DNA of 64,000 nt from RGIG8767 sp964531805 (GCA_964531805.1 CAZHGE010000001.1:1-64000); one strand, 5' to 3'. Positions 24,384 through 33,361 are shown, counted from the first letter of the stretch. Notes: generated by a model from the sequence alone, not told the origin. Made by a program: numbers and translations.

Positions 24384-25004
24384 TTATTTTGATTCAAAAT
24401 CTTCTATAGCCTGAATAATAAGCTTTACAGTGCCATCAATGCCAAGTAATGAACTATTGATACATAAATCATAACTGTCGGCTCTACCCCATTTTTTAGA
24501 GGAATAGTAATTGTAATAACTCTGGCGTTGTTTGTCTTTCTTATTAATCATATCCTTTGCTTTGGATTCAGAAAGATTATATTTCTCCATAATACGTTTT
24601 GTTTTTGTCTTCTCTTCGCCATAGATAAATAAATGGATACAATTGTCGAAATCACTTAGCGCGTAGTCTGCACAACGTCCTACAATTACACATGGACCCT
24701 CGGATGCCATTTTTTTAATGGTGTCAAACTGTGCAAGAAAAATCTTGTGTGAGATTGGCATATCCATAAAGGAAGAAGCATTATAACCAAATGAATAGGT
24801 GTCCATTACAAGATTATATAAAAAGGAATTAGTAGGACGTTCATCATGGGATTCGATCATTTCCTCGCAGAAACCGCTCTCCTTTGCAGCACGGGATAAT
24901 AATTCTTTATCGTAGCAGGGAATACCAAAATGAGCAGCTACTTTTTCGCCTATTTCTCTTCCAGCTGATCCAAATTGTCTTCCTATTGTAATAATTGTGT
25001 TCAT
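24384..25004 (-). CDS. cytidylate kinase-like family protein
   Basis: This 206-residue protein belongs to the cytidylate-kinase-2 family of P-loop kinases. It opens with NTIITIGRQFGSAGREIGEKVA, in which GRQFGSAGREIG replaces the classical Walker A, followed by CYDKELLSRAAKESG, CVIVGRCADYAL and a Lys/Arg-rich lid region KTKTKRIMEKYNLSESKAKDMI. Family members are common in Clostridia, but their substrate is poorly defined, and CMP should not be assumed. The ATG at 25004 has AAGGAG eight bases upstream; the ATG at 25010 is too close to it. Confidence 0.85.
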   Translation of the reverse strand: MNTIITIGRQFGSAGREIGEKVAAHFGIPCYDKELLSRAAKESGFCEEMIESHDERPTNSFLYNLVMDTYSFGYNASSFMDMPISHKIFLAQFDTIKKMASEGPCVIVGRCADYALSDFDNCIHLFIYGEEKTKTKRIMEKYNLSESKAKDMINKKDKQRQSYYNYYSSKKWGRADSYDLCINSSLLGIDGTVKLIIQAIEDFESK

Positions 25005-25095
25005 AATCATAACTCCTTATTCCCCATTTTTTCCAATAAGATGGCACTACATCAATAGTTAGATTGTTGTATTTTTTGTCTTCTTGGAATAATTT

Positions 25096-25124
25096 ATTAT
25101 ACTAAATTTTGTTTAAAAACACAA
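25096..25124 (-). promoter_or_regulatory. promoter of the cytidylate-kinase-like gene
   Basis: On the minus strand TTGTGT (25119-25124) is 17 bases before TATAAT (25096-25101), about 90 bases ahead of the start codon. Confidence 0.65.
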
Positions 25125-25210
25125 GAATTCTGAAAAAATAAAATATTTTTTTAAACAGTATGTACAATAGAACCAATGTACTAACTAACAAAATAGAATA
25201 TAAAAAATTA

Positions 25211-25234
25211 ACGGCCCGGCAGATACCGGACCGT
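25211..25234 (-). terminator. terminator after cstA
   Basis: A GC-rich stem ACGGcCCGG/CCGGaCCGT with one mismatch (25211-25219 with 25226-25234) lies 60 bases past the cstA stop. T-rich sequence follows on the minus strand after two A; on the plus strand four T follow directly. Confidence 0.6.
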
Positions 25235-25294
25235 TTTCTCTTTTGTATGTCATAGTTTCATGATAAACAAAACTATGAAGAAATCCACTTTATA

Positions 25295-26968
25295 TTAAGC
25301 TTCTTTCTTTCCTAAAAGTACTTTACCACCTTCGATAATTAAGATAATAGCAAGAACAAAGATAGGAACAATGATTACATCCTGTAAGATGTTTGTGAAT
25401 AATGTTGCTCCTGTTGCACCACCCATGATGCTTACAAGGTTGTTCTTGAATGACATAACTAATGAAGTTAATGTAGCAATTGACATAAATACGATTGGGA
25501 TGTATAACATCTTGTTATTTTTGCCAATCTTCTTTAAGTATGTAGCAATTGCAAGGAATGCAGGTACTGCTACTAACTGGTTGCATGCACCGAATAATGG
25601 CCAAATCTTAGAGTATCCAGCAATACAAAGTACGAATGCGCAGATAACTGTGATAATTGTAGCAACATACATATTGCTTAAGATGTTCTTTTCGCCGTTT
25701 TTCTTTGTGGCAAATAATTCCTGGAACATGAAACGTCCAAGTCTTGTTGCTGTATCAAGTGATGTTAAGCAGAAGCAAGAAACTGCTAAACAGATGATTG
25801 TGTATGTAACATTAACTGCTGCTTCTCCAAATCCCATAGTAGCGAAGAACTGAGAAATCGCTGTACCAAAGATTACTGTAGGTGAAATTGCTTCTAAACC
25901 AAGTGCATTCTGTACAAATGCCTGTGTACCATCTGCTGATAATGTTCCGATTGCGATTAAGGAAATAACTGCAAGAACACATTCGATAAGCATGGAACCA
26001 TAACCAATCATTAATGCATCTTTTTCATTGTCTAATTGCTTAGATGTTGTACCAGAACCGATTAAGGAATGGAAACCGGAAATAGCACCACAAGCGATTG
26101 TAATAAATAATACAGGGAAGATAAAGCTTCCATTTACATTAAATCCGACAAATGCAGGTGTCTGGATTGTTGGGTTAGCACCAATAATACCAACTACTGC
26201 TGCGATCATCATGAAGTAAAGTAAGAATGAGCTTAAGTAATCTCTAGGCTGTAATAAGATCCATACAGGAGCTACAGAAGCAATGATGATGTAGATAAAT
26301 ACGATTGCTAACCATCCAGCTTTTGGAATACCTGTAAGTGGAAATGCAATACCTAAAGCAACACAAGCTGCTAAGCCGATAACACCAACTACAGAAGCAA
26401 CTGCCATAGGAGCATTCTTTCTGTAAACAAAGAAACCGAATGCAATAGCTAATGGAATGAATAATAAAGAAGCTGTTGCAACGGAACCGTTTGCTTCACT
26501 ACCGGTAAAGGAGTTAGCAACGATATCAGCGAAAGCTGCTACTACAAGTAATAATACTAACCATGCAAATACTGTGAACAGTACGCGGCATTTTCTACCC
26601 ATTGTGTTTTCAATAACTTCACCTAAGGATTTACCTTCGTGACGGATAGAAACGAAAATAGAACCGAAATCCTGAACAGCACCAAAGAAGATACCACCGA
26701 TTACGATCCAAAGGAAACAAGGAACCCATCCAAAGAATGCTGCCTGAATAGGACCATTGATAGGACCAGCTCCGGCGATGGATGAGAAATGATGTCCCAT
26801 TAAAACAGGTGTTTTAGCTGGAACATAGTCAACACCATCTTCCATTGTGTGGGCAGGTGTTGTTCTGCTAGGGTCGATACCCCATGTTTTTGCTAAGTAT
26901 TTACCGTATGTAAGATAACCACCTACGAAAATAACAATAGCAAGTAAGATTAATACGATTGCGCTCAC
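25295..26968 (-). CDS. cstA: CstA family transporter (peptide/pyruvate)
   Basis: CstA-family proteins are multi-spanning membrane carriers induced in carbon starvation; studied members take up peptides or pyruvate. The 557 residues hold about 14 hydrophobic segments and the family motifs YGKYLAKTWGID, HHFSSIAGAGPINGPIQAA near residue 60, SGFHSLIGSGTTSKQLDNE near 300 and SLDTATRLGRFMFQEL near 400. It is the short Firmicutes form (the E. coli protein has 701 residues). Translation starts at GTG 26968 with AGGAGGG eight bases upstream. The preceding 300 bases hold a hairpin and the 34-bp repeat array. Confidence 0.92.
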   Translation of the reverse strand: MSAIVLILLAIVIFVGGYLTYGKYLAKTWGIDPSRTTPAHTMEDGVDYVPAKTPVLMGHHFSSIAGAGPINGPIQAAFFGWVPCFLWIVIGGIFFGAVQDFGSIFVSIRHEGKSLGEVIENTMGRKCRVLFTVFAWLVLLLVVAAFADIVANSFTGSEANGSVATASLLFIPLAIAFGFFVYRKNAPMAVASVVGVIGLAACVALGIAFPLTGIPKAGWLAIVFIYIIIASVAPVWILLQPRDYLSSFLLYFMMIAAVVGIIGANPTIQTPAFVGFNVNGSFIFPVLFITIACGAISGFHSLIGSGTTSKQLDNEKDALMIGYGSMLIECVLAVISLIAIGTLSADGTQAFVQNALGLEAISPTVIFGTAISQFFATMGFGEAAVNVTYTIICLAVSCFCLTSLDTATRLGRFMFQELFATKKNGEKNILSNMYVATIITVICAFVLCIAGYSKIWPLFGACNQLVAVPAFLAIATYLKKIGKNNKMLYIPIVFMSIATLTSLVMSFKNNLVSIMGGATGATLFTNILQDVIIVPIFVLAIILIIEGGKVLLGKKEA

Positions 26969-27004
26969 AATTAATCCCTCCTATTATTTTATAATGTGAG
27001 ATTT

Positions 27005-27034
27005 CATATAAAAACAGGTTTCCCTGCTTATATG
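27005..27034. repeat. hairpin in the cstA upstream region
   Basis: CATATAA/TTATATG arms (27005-27011 with 27028-27034) enclose CAGG/CCTG. It touches the first visible copy of the 34-bp repeat and would lie in the cstA leader if transcription starts further upstream. Confidence 0.5.
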
Positions 27035-27265
27035 CAACAGACGCCGTNNNNNNNNNNNNNNNNNNNNNNNNNNNNNNNNNNNNNNNNNNNNNNNNNNNNN
27101 NNNNNNNNNNNNNNNNNNNNNNNNNNNNNNNNNNNNNNNNNNNNNNNGCGAAAACGCACGTCTTACTGCAACAGACGCCGTGCGAAAACGCACGTCTTAC
27201 TGCAACAGACGCCGTGCGAAAACGCACGTCTTACTGTAACAAACATCGTTCGAAAAACGAACGAT
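27034..27265. repeat. 34-bp tandem hairpin repeat, interrupted by the gap
   Basis: Units of 34 bases follow each other without spacers at 27148-27181, 27182-27215 and 27216-27249; the last is diverged. A partial copy (27034-27047) runs into the gap from the left. Each junction forms a hairpin with GTGCG-AAAA-CGCAC as its top and AGAC/GTCT as its base, for example at 27173-27197. The diverged last copy keeps the fold with other bases (ATCGTTCG/CGAACGAT, 27245-27252 with 27258-27265). The true copy number is hidden by the gap. It lies between the unknown gene at 27281 and cstA. Confidence 0.9.
27048..27147. other. assembly gap of 100 N
   Basis: Exactly 100 undetermined bases, the usual size for a scaffold gap of unknown length. 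It lies inside the tandem repeat, which probably broke the assembly. Confidence 0.97.
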
Positions 27266-27280
27266 TTATTACTAAAAACT

Positions 27281-27928
27281 TTATAGTTTTTGTGTAAATG
27301 GAGTTAGTTCTCCCTTTTCCACAAGTTCTTGAAAGCCTACTCTGCCCTCTTTTACTTCTTTAAAAATTCCTTTTAAGGTTTTCTTCTTGCCATGGGCAGC
27401 AAAATTATGATACACCTTCTCGTCCTCAATTGAAACCAAACAAATCTGTGCTTGTGAAAAGCCGCGCATGTTCATCATATAGCCTTTATCATAACTGAGT
27501 TTCTTGACTGCTTTGATGGTTTCCTTAGAAGGTTTTTTGTCAGAAATTATAATCACCGACATATAACTATACATATGATTCGGTGGCGGAACATCCTCTC
27601 CTTTGAGAACAAGTTTCGGTTCTACTTCTTCTAAAAGCATCTGCTTCATCTTAGCAACTGTTTCCGGAGTTGCTTCTTCAACTGGTAAGAACAGAATGTG
27701 TTCATAACTGTCAGAAGACCACATATTTGCACCGCGTGTTAATACAAACTTCTCTACATGGCTGTAAAAGTAACCATATGCCGGGAATGTCATGCCACCA
27801 AGCTGATATGGTGTATAAAGATCAAATGTACCAGCATAACGCACTAATAAACGGTTTAAATAATTGTTGGCTGTAAGTGTGTAATCCGGTTGTGAAATGA
27901 TAACCGAATCGTTATTAGAATTTGTCAT
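27281..27928 (-). CDS. conserved protein of unknown function
   Basis: This 215-residue soluble protein has no signal peptide or membrane segment. The first half is rich in Tyr and Phe (YLNRLLVRYAGTFDLYTPYQ, FPAYGYFYSHVEKFVL), and the second half reads as an alpha/beta domain with strands such as MYSYMSVIIISD and AQICLVSIEDEKVYHNFAAH. The tail EKGELTPFTQKL is hydrophilic. I recall similar uncharacterised proteins in Clostridia but no function. It is a single gene upstream of the 34-bp repeat; the nearest GGA-like site is 15 bases before the ATG, so the start is not certain. Confidence 0.7.
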   Translation of the reverse strand: MTNSNNDSVIISQPDYTLTANNYLNRLLVRYAGTFDLYTPYQLGGMTFPAYGYFYSHVEKFVLTRGANMWSSDSYEHILFLPVEEATPETVAKMKQMLLEEVEPKLVLKGEDVPPPNHMYSYMSVIIISDKKPSKETIKAVKKLSYDKGYMMNMRGFSQAQICLVSIEDEKVYHNFAAHGKKKTLKGIFKEVKEGRVGFQELVEKGELTPFTQKL

Positions 27929-28023
27929 ATTACAATATCAATCCTATCTCATCACGTTAATGTGCTAAAATGCACAAACAACAAAATTATTTTAGCATAA
28001 ACTTTATAAAAAAACAATAAATT

Positions 28024-28956
28024 TTACATATTGCGACATGTTTTACGCAACTTGTCTAGAATGGAATTAAAATACTCTGGTATTGGTGCTGTTGTCTCAA
28101 TATATTCATCATTTACAGGATGTGTAAATCCTAAAATATAGGCATGCAATACCTGTCCGTTTGTGGTAAAAGGCTGTTTTCTGGAAGAATATACTACATC
28201 TCCTAAAAGAGGATGTCCAATGGATGCCATATGAACACGAATCTGATGGGTACGTCCGGTTTCTAATTGACATTCAATATAGCTATAGCCTGGAAAACGT
28301 TCCAATACTTTATAGTGAGTAATAGCCTGTTTACCATTTTTATGATTTATAGCCATTTTTTTTCGATCTTTTTCATCCCTGCCTATTGGAGCATTAATTG
28401 TTCCAGTGTCTTCTTTTAATTCCCCAAAGCATATCGCACGATATCGACGTGTAATAGAATGTTCTTTTAATTGTTTGGCAATTTTTAAATGAGCATTATC
28501 GTTTTTACAAGCGATAATGGAGCCTGTGGTATCTTTATCAATACGGTGGACAATACCCGGACGTAAAACACCATTAATACCGGATAAAGAGTCTTTACAA
28601 TGAAACATTAAGCCATTAACAAGTGTATGGGAAAAATGTCCTGCAGCTGGATGAACGACCATATCCTTGGGCTTATTTACTACGATTACATCCTGGTCTT
28701 CGTATAAAATCTCCAAGTTAAGGTCTTCTGGAATGATATCCGGCGTAGTCTGGTCGGGAATGATAAAAGAAACAGTATCACCGTCTTTTAAACGGTAACT
28801 GGCTTTTTGAACTTTTTGATTTACAAATACCTGATTTTCTTTGATTAGCTTTTGTAAATAGGAACGGGAAACCGTATCATCCGTCAGTTCACTTAAACTT
28901 TTATCAAGCCGTTCGTTTTCGTATTCTTCTGTAATAAGAAAATGAAATTCCTGCAA
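28024..28956 (-). CDS. rluD: RluD-type pseudouridine synthase
   Basis: This 310-residue enzyme is the RluD/YlyB-like pseudouridine synthase that modifies 23S rRNA. An S4 domain (about 14-80, NERLDKSLSELTDDTVSRSYL) precedes the catalytic domain with VNKPKDMVVHPAAGH, the HRIDKDTTGSIIACK motif holding the nucleophilic Asp, and GRTHQIRVHMASIGHPLLGD. The start is TTG 28956 with AAGGAG nine bases upstream. It follows lspA after seven bases, the same neighbours as lspA-ylyB in Bacillus. Confidence 0.92.
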   Translation of the reverse strand: MQEFHFLITEEYENERLDKSLSELTDDTVSRSYLQKLIKENQVFVNQKVQKASYRLKDGDTVSFIIPDQTTPDIIPEDLNLEILYEDQDVIVVNKPKDMVVHPAAGHFSHTLVNGLMFHCKDSLSGINGVLRPGIVHRIDKDTTGSIIACKNDNAHLKIAKQLKEHSITRRYRAICFGELKEDTGTINAPIGRDEKDRKKMAINHKNGKQAITHYKVLERFPGYSYIECQLETGRTHQIRVHMASIGHPLLGDVVYSSRKQPFTTNGQVLHAYILGFTHPVNDEYIETTAPIPEYFNSILDKLRKTCRNM

Positions 28957-28963
28957 AGGTACT

Positions 28964-29488
28964 CTACTCCTTCTTTTTCTTTCTGCTTAAAAAGTCAAAA
29001 TCCTGATCCTTGTAGAAAAACACTAACAATACAGCAAGAAATACACAGGATACAGAAACGTAAATATCAGCCACATTAAAGATAGGAAAATCGATTAGTT
29101 TAAAATAGAAAAAATCGACTACATATCCTAAACTGACACGGTCAATCATATTTCCTACCGCACCGGATGCGATTAATACCAAAAGAAATTCCAATATAAA
29201 ATAATGTGTGGTTCTTGGGATTTTAATTAAAATATATGAAATTGCTGTCAGCATAATAACTGCAATGATTACAAATAATACTTTTTGGTTTTGGAGCATA
29301 CCAAATGCAGCTCCTCTGTTTTCTAGATAATGCAGTTCAAAGACATTTTCCCATAATACAAATGCTGGTTTGTCCTTTAAATGAGTTACTGCTAAAGATT
29401 TTGTAATCTGGTCTAAGATTACAAATACTGCAAAAAACAGAAGGTCTAAAAAAAGAAATAATACTCTTGTTTTATTCGAAGTCTTCAA
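28964..29488 (-). CDS. lspA: lipoprotein signal peptidase LspA
   Basis: LspA cleaves prolipoproteins before the lipid-modified Cys. The 174-residue protein has four membrane segments (about 13-30, 68-88, 97-115 and 137-160). Signature motifs are the early LDQITKSLA, LENRGAAFGML, and the two catalytic Asp in GNMIDRVSLGYVVDFF and FNVADIYVS. It starts at TTG 29488 inside the end of aroB, with AAGGAG ten bases upstream, so translation is coupled. The lipoprotein carboxypeptidase at 33860 is a likely client. Confidence 0.94.
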   Translation of the reverse strand: MKTSNKTRVLFLFLDLLFFAVFVILDQITKSLAVTHLKDKPAFVLWENVFELHYLENRGAAFGMLQNQKVLFVIIAVIMLTAISYILIKIPRTTHYFILEFLLVLIASGAVGNMIDRVSLGYVVDFFYFKLIDFPIFNVADIYVSVSCVFLAVLLVFFYKDQDFDFLSRKKKKE

Positions 29489-30575
29489 TGTATAAAATCT
29501 CCTTTAATGCGGCACGGATTTCATCGTCTGTTACAGTGTGGTCTATAACAGCCTTACCGATTTTTTTCAGTAATACAAACTTAATTTGATTATTTTCCAT
29601 TTTTTTATCCGATTTGGTATAAGAAAGAACTTCTTCAATGTCCATATCTTCAATACTGATTGGAAGATTGAATGGAACAAACATATCACGGATTTCATAA
29701 TATTCTTCCATAGAAAGCATTTGTCTTTTCCAGGAAATATAAGCTGCTGCAATGCATCCCAGTGCTACACATTCTCCATGAAGCATATTGAAATTCTTAT
29801 ATTTTTCAATGGCATGTCCAATGGTATGACCTAAATTAAGCAGTGCACGGTCGCCTTTTTCGCAAGGATCTTTTTCAACAAAGAATTTCTTGATTCCACA
29901 ACTTCTGGAAACCAGTTCTGCCAATACTTCCGGGTCACGGTCGCAGATTTCATACATGTTTTCAATCTGCCATTCATAAAAGTGGGCATCCTTAATCAGG
30001 GCTGACTTCATAGCTTCTGCGAATCCAGCATAAAACTGTCTTTCATCCAATGTGGTTAAGGTGTTCAGATTCATATAAACCAGTTTTGGCATATTAAATG
30101 CACCAACCATATTTTTATACTGTCTGAAATCAACACCGGTTTTACCACCTACACTGCTGTCTACCATGGCAAGTAATGTTGTTGGAATCTGGATAAAATC
30201 AATGCCGCGCAAATAAGTAGCCGCTGCAAAACCTGTCATATCCCCTACAACACCGCCGCCTAATGCAACTAAGAAAGATTTGCGATCAAGTTTATCGTTA
30301 ATCAGTTGTTCATATAAATCCTGCACAGTATCTAAGTTTTTACTTTCTTCTCCATTTTTAAAGGTAAAAATAGACACATGATTACCAACTGATTCTAAAA
30401 TTTCTTTTACAGTCTGTGCATACAATGGTTCTACTACATTATCTGTTACAATACACGCTTTTTTACCGGTTAATTCTAAACGTTCTAATTCATTTTTTAA
30501 TGCTTCAAAATTTTGTTCGTATACAATATCATAATTGGTGCCGTTTTTTACGATCACTTCTAATCTTTCACTCAT
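29472..30575 (-). CDS. aroB: 3-dehydroquinate synthase AroB
   Basis: AroB cyclises DAHP to 3-dehydroquinate in the shikimate pathway, using NAD+ and zinc. The 367-residue protein carries the NAD-binding ALGGGVVGDMTGFAA, the TTLLAMVDSSVGGKTGVD block, and zinc ligands in GFAEAMKSALI, LNLGHTIGHAIEK and MLHGECVALG. The ATG at 30575 has GGAGGG seven bases upstream; about 26 further codons in frame upstream show no similarity. No other shikimate gene is in the window, so it forms a mixed operon with lspA and rluD. Confidence 0.96.
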   Translation of the reverse strand: MSERLEVIVKNGTNYDIVYEQNFEALKNELERLELTGKKACIVTDNVVEPLYAQTVKEILESVGNHVSIFTFKNGEESKNLDTVQDLYEQLINDKLDRKSFLVALGGGVVGDMTGFAAATYLRGIDFIQIPTTLLAMVDSSVGGKTGVDFRQYKNMVGAFNMPKLVYMNLNTLTTLDERQFYAGFAEAMKSALIKDAHFYEWQIENMYEICDRDPEVLAELVSRSCGIKKFFVEKDPCEKGDRALLNLGHTIGHAIEKYKNFNMLHGECVALGCIAAAYISWKRQMLSMEEYYEIRDMFVPFNLPISIEDMDIEEVLSYTKSDKKMENNQIKFVLLKKIGKAVIDHTVTDDEIRAALKEILYIEDFE

Positions 30576-30654
30576 AATTGTAACCCTCCATTTATAATCA
30601 AATGTCTTGCGCAACCTTGCGGGGAGCGTTTTTTTATCATATTTATAATGCAAA

Positions 30655-30683
30655 AAGCCCTGCGAAGCAAACTCGCAGGGCTT
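30655..30683 (-). terminator. terminator after sepF
   Basis: An 11-bp perfect stem AAGCCCTGCGA/TCGCAGGGCTT (30655-30665 with 30673-30683) is followed by T on the minus strand, just beyond the sepF stop. Confidence 0.9.
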
Positions 30684-30693
30684 AACGTTGCAA

Positions 30694-31191
30694 TTAGTTA
30701 TTTAAAGATGGAACGTCAAAAGAACCGCTTAATATCTCCTGAAAATCTCCAGAAATGTCTACGCTTGCCGGTGTGATAATAAATATGTAGTGGGAAATCT
30801 TCTGCAAATTACCACTGATTGCGTAACAGGAACCAGATGTAAAGTCAATGATTCGCTGTGCAATATCAACATCAAGCCCTTCCATATTCAATACAACAGT
30901 TCGATTGGCTAATAATGTTTCTGTTATTTCTCTTGCATCTTCTACAGAATTGGGTTTGATTACGCATACTTCCATACCGGACCCTACGACTTTCTTTGCT
31001 CTGACAGGTGTTATGTTTCTGACGGTTTGTTTCTTGGGTTCATTAACAGGATCGGCTGCTTTATAGCTTATAGGAGCCTTGTCTTCCATAACATCCTCTT
31101 CATCATAATATCCGTCATCATCGAACATATTGTCGTCGTCATTTCCTTCTGATATTTTCATTGCACTGATAAATGAGTCCATAAGTCCCAT
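30694..31191 (-). CDS. sepF: cell division protein SepF
   Basis: SepF anchors FtsZ filaments to the membrane and shapes the septum in Gram-positives. The 165 residues have an N-terminal amphipathic membrane helix (GLMDSFISAMKI), an acidic linker (about 15-75, with DDDNMFDDDGYYDEEDV) and the C-terminal SepF domain (about 80-160) with PNSVEDAREITETLL, RTVVLNMEGLD and FTSGSCYAISG. AAGGAG precedes the ATG. It follows yggS, a near-universal pairing, and ends the operon. Confidence 0.94.
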   Translation of the reverse strand: MGLMDSFISAMKISEGNDDDNMFDDDGYYDEEDVMEDKAPISYKAADPVNEPKKQTVRNITPVRAKKVVGSGMEVCVIKPNSVEDAREITETLLANRTVVLNMEGLDVDIAQRIIDFTSGSCYAISGNLQKISHYIFIITPASVDISGDFQEILSGSFDVPSLNN

Positions 31192-31211
31192 AGTATTAAC
31201 ACTCCTTACTA

Positions 31212-31919
31212 TTATGCCTGTACAGAATAGTCACGTTCTCCAAAAATATTTGTACCGACACGTACTAAATTGGCTCCTTCTTCTATGGCAACCGTATAAT
31301 CTCCGGACATACCCATAGACAGAAAATCCATACATACATTATCAATGTTTTTTTGCATTATGTCAACAGATAATTGCTTTAAAGCCTTAAAATATTGGCG
31401 GTTATCCTCCGCATTTTCTACAAATGGTGGGACTGTCATTAATCCTTTTATAGCAATTCCAGGTAAGGTATGGATGGCATTTATTAATTGTTCACACTCA
31501 TTAGGTGTAACACCAAACTTACTATCCTCTCCTGCTATGTTAACTTCAATTAAGATGGGAATGACACGTCCGGCTTTTAGCGCTTGTTTATTAATCTCTA
31601 ATGCTAATTTTTCCGATTCTACCGAATGAATCATATGCACTTTATCTGCAATATATTTTACTTTATTTGTCTGCAAATGCCCAATCATGTGCCAGCGGAT
31701 GTCGCTTGGTAATTGATCATACTTGTCCATGATCTCCTGCACTTTGTTTTCTCCAAAATCGCGTGCACCTGCATCGTATGCTTCCTGAAGCATTGAAACG
31801 GGTTTGGTTTTGCTAACCGCAATAAGAGTGATATCCCCGGGTGTCCGATTGCAGGAATTTGCGGTTTCTAACACATTATGGAAAATTTCTAAATAGTTTT
31901 TACTGATATATGAACTCAT
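31212..31919 (-). CDS. yggS: YggS family PLP-binding protein
   Basis: YggS/PLPBP proteins carry pyridoxal phosphate and help keep vitamin B6 and amino-acid pools in balance; no catalytic turnover is established. The 235-residue single-domain barrel has the PLP Lys in ITLIAVSKTKP near residue 36, then RDFGENKVQEIMDK, WHMIGHLQTNKVK and FLSMGMSGDYTVAIEEGANLVR with the phosphate-binding turn. Its first 20 bases overlap the end of the HlyD-like gene and sepF follows. Confidence 0.93.
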   Translation of the reverse strand: MSSYISKNYLEIFHNVLETANSCNRTPGDITLIAVSKTKPVSMLQEAYDAGARDFGENKVQEIMDKYDQLPSDIRWHMIGHLQTNKVKYIADKVHMIHSVESEKLALEINKQALKAGRVIPILIEVNIAGEDSKFGVTPNECEQLINAIHTLPGIAIKGLMTVPPFVENAEDNRQYFKALKQLSVDIMQKNIDNVCMDFLSMGMSGDYTVAIEEGANLVRVGTNIFGERDYSVQA

Positions 31920-33297
31920 CTTCGTTTACACTTTCTGCGTCCAATACGATATGATCATATGCAATCAGACCATAGTTGGTATTGGATTTGATAATGGAAT
32001 ATTCTTCATTTTGGTTTAAAATCTGAATTTGTTTAAAGTCAGCATATCCTTTATTGATATTATATACACCAACAAGAGTGCCGGCTTTGGAAACGGTGAA
32101 AGTCTCTGTAGAATCTGTTTTTAATAGTTTATCACCAATGCGCAGGATGGAATCATCCACGTAATATTCATTATTTTCTTCATTGTAGATATTTACTGCA
32201 ATGAATTCAGGAATAACAGAACCATCTTCGTTATAGGTTTCACGAAGAACGCCTAATTCCCCGCTGGCCCCGTTTTTCTCAACAAATTTTGTTGGTATCA
32301 GGAAAAATTCTTTTTCTACGATAGAGGAATTTGGAACCTTAAGTCCGGTTTCTATATCAGTAATCAATTCAATATCTACAAAACGGTCCGTTGCAAAGGT
32401 GATCATGGAATTGGTAAAGGTTAACTGTACATAAGTTTCATTATCTTTACCTGTAATTACATTTACTTTTCCCCAAGATTCCGTTTGATTCTTTAAAAAT
32501 TTAACCTTTACATACTCTTCTTCTAATAATTCCTGAGCACGTTCATTTTCTAACGGAAAAATCAGACTCCAGTTTTCATTTGTAGAAAGTTTATAGATAG
32601 GCTGTCCATTCTCCACAATATCATTATTAATTAACTGGGTTTTCTCGTAATTTTCTTTTTCAAACCATTCTTCGGTTACATCAGCAGCTTTATAATGTTC
32701 AAAACCATCTACAGAATAGACTACGATACCAGACTGAGGGGCGGTACAAACATTAATGGAACTTCCAATGGAAGAGCCATATAAATCACTGATATTGTTT
32801 AACAGATTGCTGTTGGCTAGTTTTAATACACTTCCTTGTACATTAAATTTAAAGTCATAAGTGGAGGAAAAACTGGTTTTTTGGAAGGAACCCGAAAAAT
32901 CAGCAACTTCATTCCGGATTTCTGCAAGGTCACTTTCACTGAGTAAAATCTCGCTGCCATCTGCACTATTAACCAGTTCTAAAATCTGCCCGGATTCATC
33001 TACTGTGCAAACTAATTTATATGCTCCAGTTCGTTCTCCTTCTTTGGCAAAATAGTTAATATATCCAGAATATGTACTATTTACAACGATTTCATCGCGT
33101 AGTGCAATGGCTTCATAGACATTAGATTCGGATAAAGAACCATTTTTAACCTCATATCCATAAATCTGTTTTTGTGAAAAGAACATATAGACGCAGATTA
33201 TAATATAGATTAATATTACGGCGAAAAAGATCATTCCAATATTCAGATTAATAGGCTTTTTATAAGCACGAACATTTCCGTTATTCCTTGCTGACAC
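31900..33297 (-). CDS. HlyD-like membrane-anchored adaptor protein
   Basis: This 465-residue protein has a short cytoplasmic N-terminus, one membrane segment (about 20-42) and a long extracellular part. It resembles the HlyD/RND adaptor family in its early barrel-sandwich segment (VNSTYSGYINYFAKEGERTG) and later beta-rich region, but no ABC or RND transporter gene is nearby. In many Clostridia the gene is fixed upstream of yggS-sepF, hinting at a role at the division site or envelope rather than export; that is inference. Start is GTG 33297 with GGAGG eight bases upstream; the TTG at 33312 overlaps that site. Confidence 0.75.
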   Translation of the reverse strand: MSARNNGNVRAYKKPINLNIGMIFFAVILIYIIICVYMFFSQKQIYGYEVKNGSLSESNVYEAIALRDEIVVNSTYSGYINYFAKEGERTGAYKLVCTVDESGQILELVNSADGSEILLSESDLAEIRNEVADFSGSFQKTSFSSTYDFKFNVQGSVLKLANSNLLNNISDLYGSSIGSSINVCTAPQSGIVVYSVDGFEHYKAADVTEEWFEKENYEKTQLINNDIVENGQPIYKLSTNENWSLIFPLENERAQELLEEEYVKVKFLKNQTESWGKVNVITGKDNETYVQLTFTNSMITFATDRFVDIELITDIETGLKVPNSSIVEKEFFLIPTKFVEKNGASGELGVLRETYNEDGSVIPEFIAVNIYNEENNEYYVDDSILRIGDKLLKTDSTETFTVSKAGTLVGVYNINKGYADFKQIQILNQNEEYSIIKSNTNYGLIAYDHIVLDAESVNEDEFIYQ

Positions 33298-33324
33298 TAA
33301 TAAATCCTCCAAAGTAATCTTAAA

Positions 33325-33354
33325 GAAAGCCTCGGAGATAAATCCGAGGCTTTC
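33325..33354 (-). terminator. terminator after the small P-loop gene
   Basis: A 12-bp perfect stem (33325-33336 with 33343-33354) lies just past the stop at 33362 and ends in a broken T-run on the minus strand. Confidence 0.8.
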
Positions 33355-33361
33355 GAATGAT

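Larger units (their letters stand above)
25005..25294. other. spacer between cstA and the cytidylate-kinase-like gene
   Basis: The 290 bases contain the promoter at 25096-25124 and the terminator at 25211-25234 and are otherwise AT-rich without a coding region. Confidence 0.6.

Noticed and set aside
25371..25853. 160-codon frame antisense to cstA
   Set aside because: It is on the opposite strand of a clear transporter gene and reflects that gene's codon pattern; no ribosome-binding site.
27034..27265. CRISPR-like array
   Set aside because: The 34-base units are directly adjacent with no unique spacers, are palindromic at their junctions, and no cas gene is nearby.
27245..27265. LexA box near the repeat array (GTTCG/CGAAC)
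   Set aside because: The half sites are in the reverse order of the LexA box and form the hairpin of a diverged repeat copy.
31900..33297. Part of an ABC or RND efflux system
   Set aside because: No transporter gene is adjacent; neighbours are yggS and sepF, so only the adaptor-like fold is reported.
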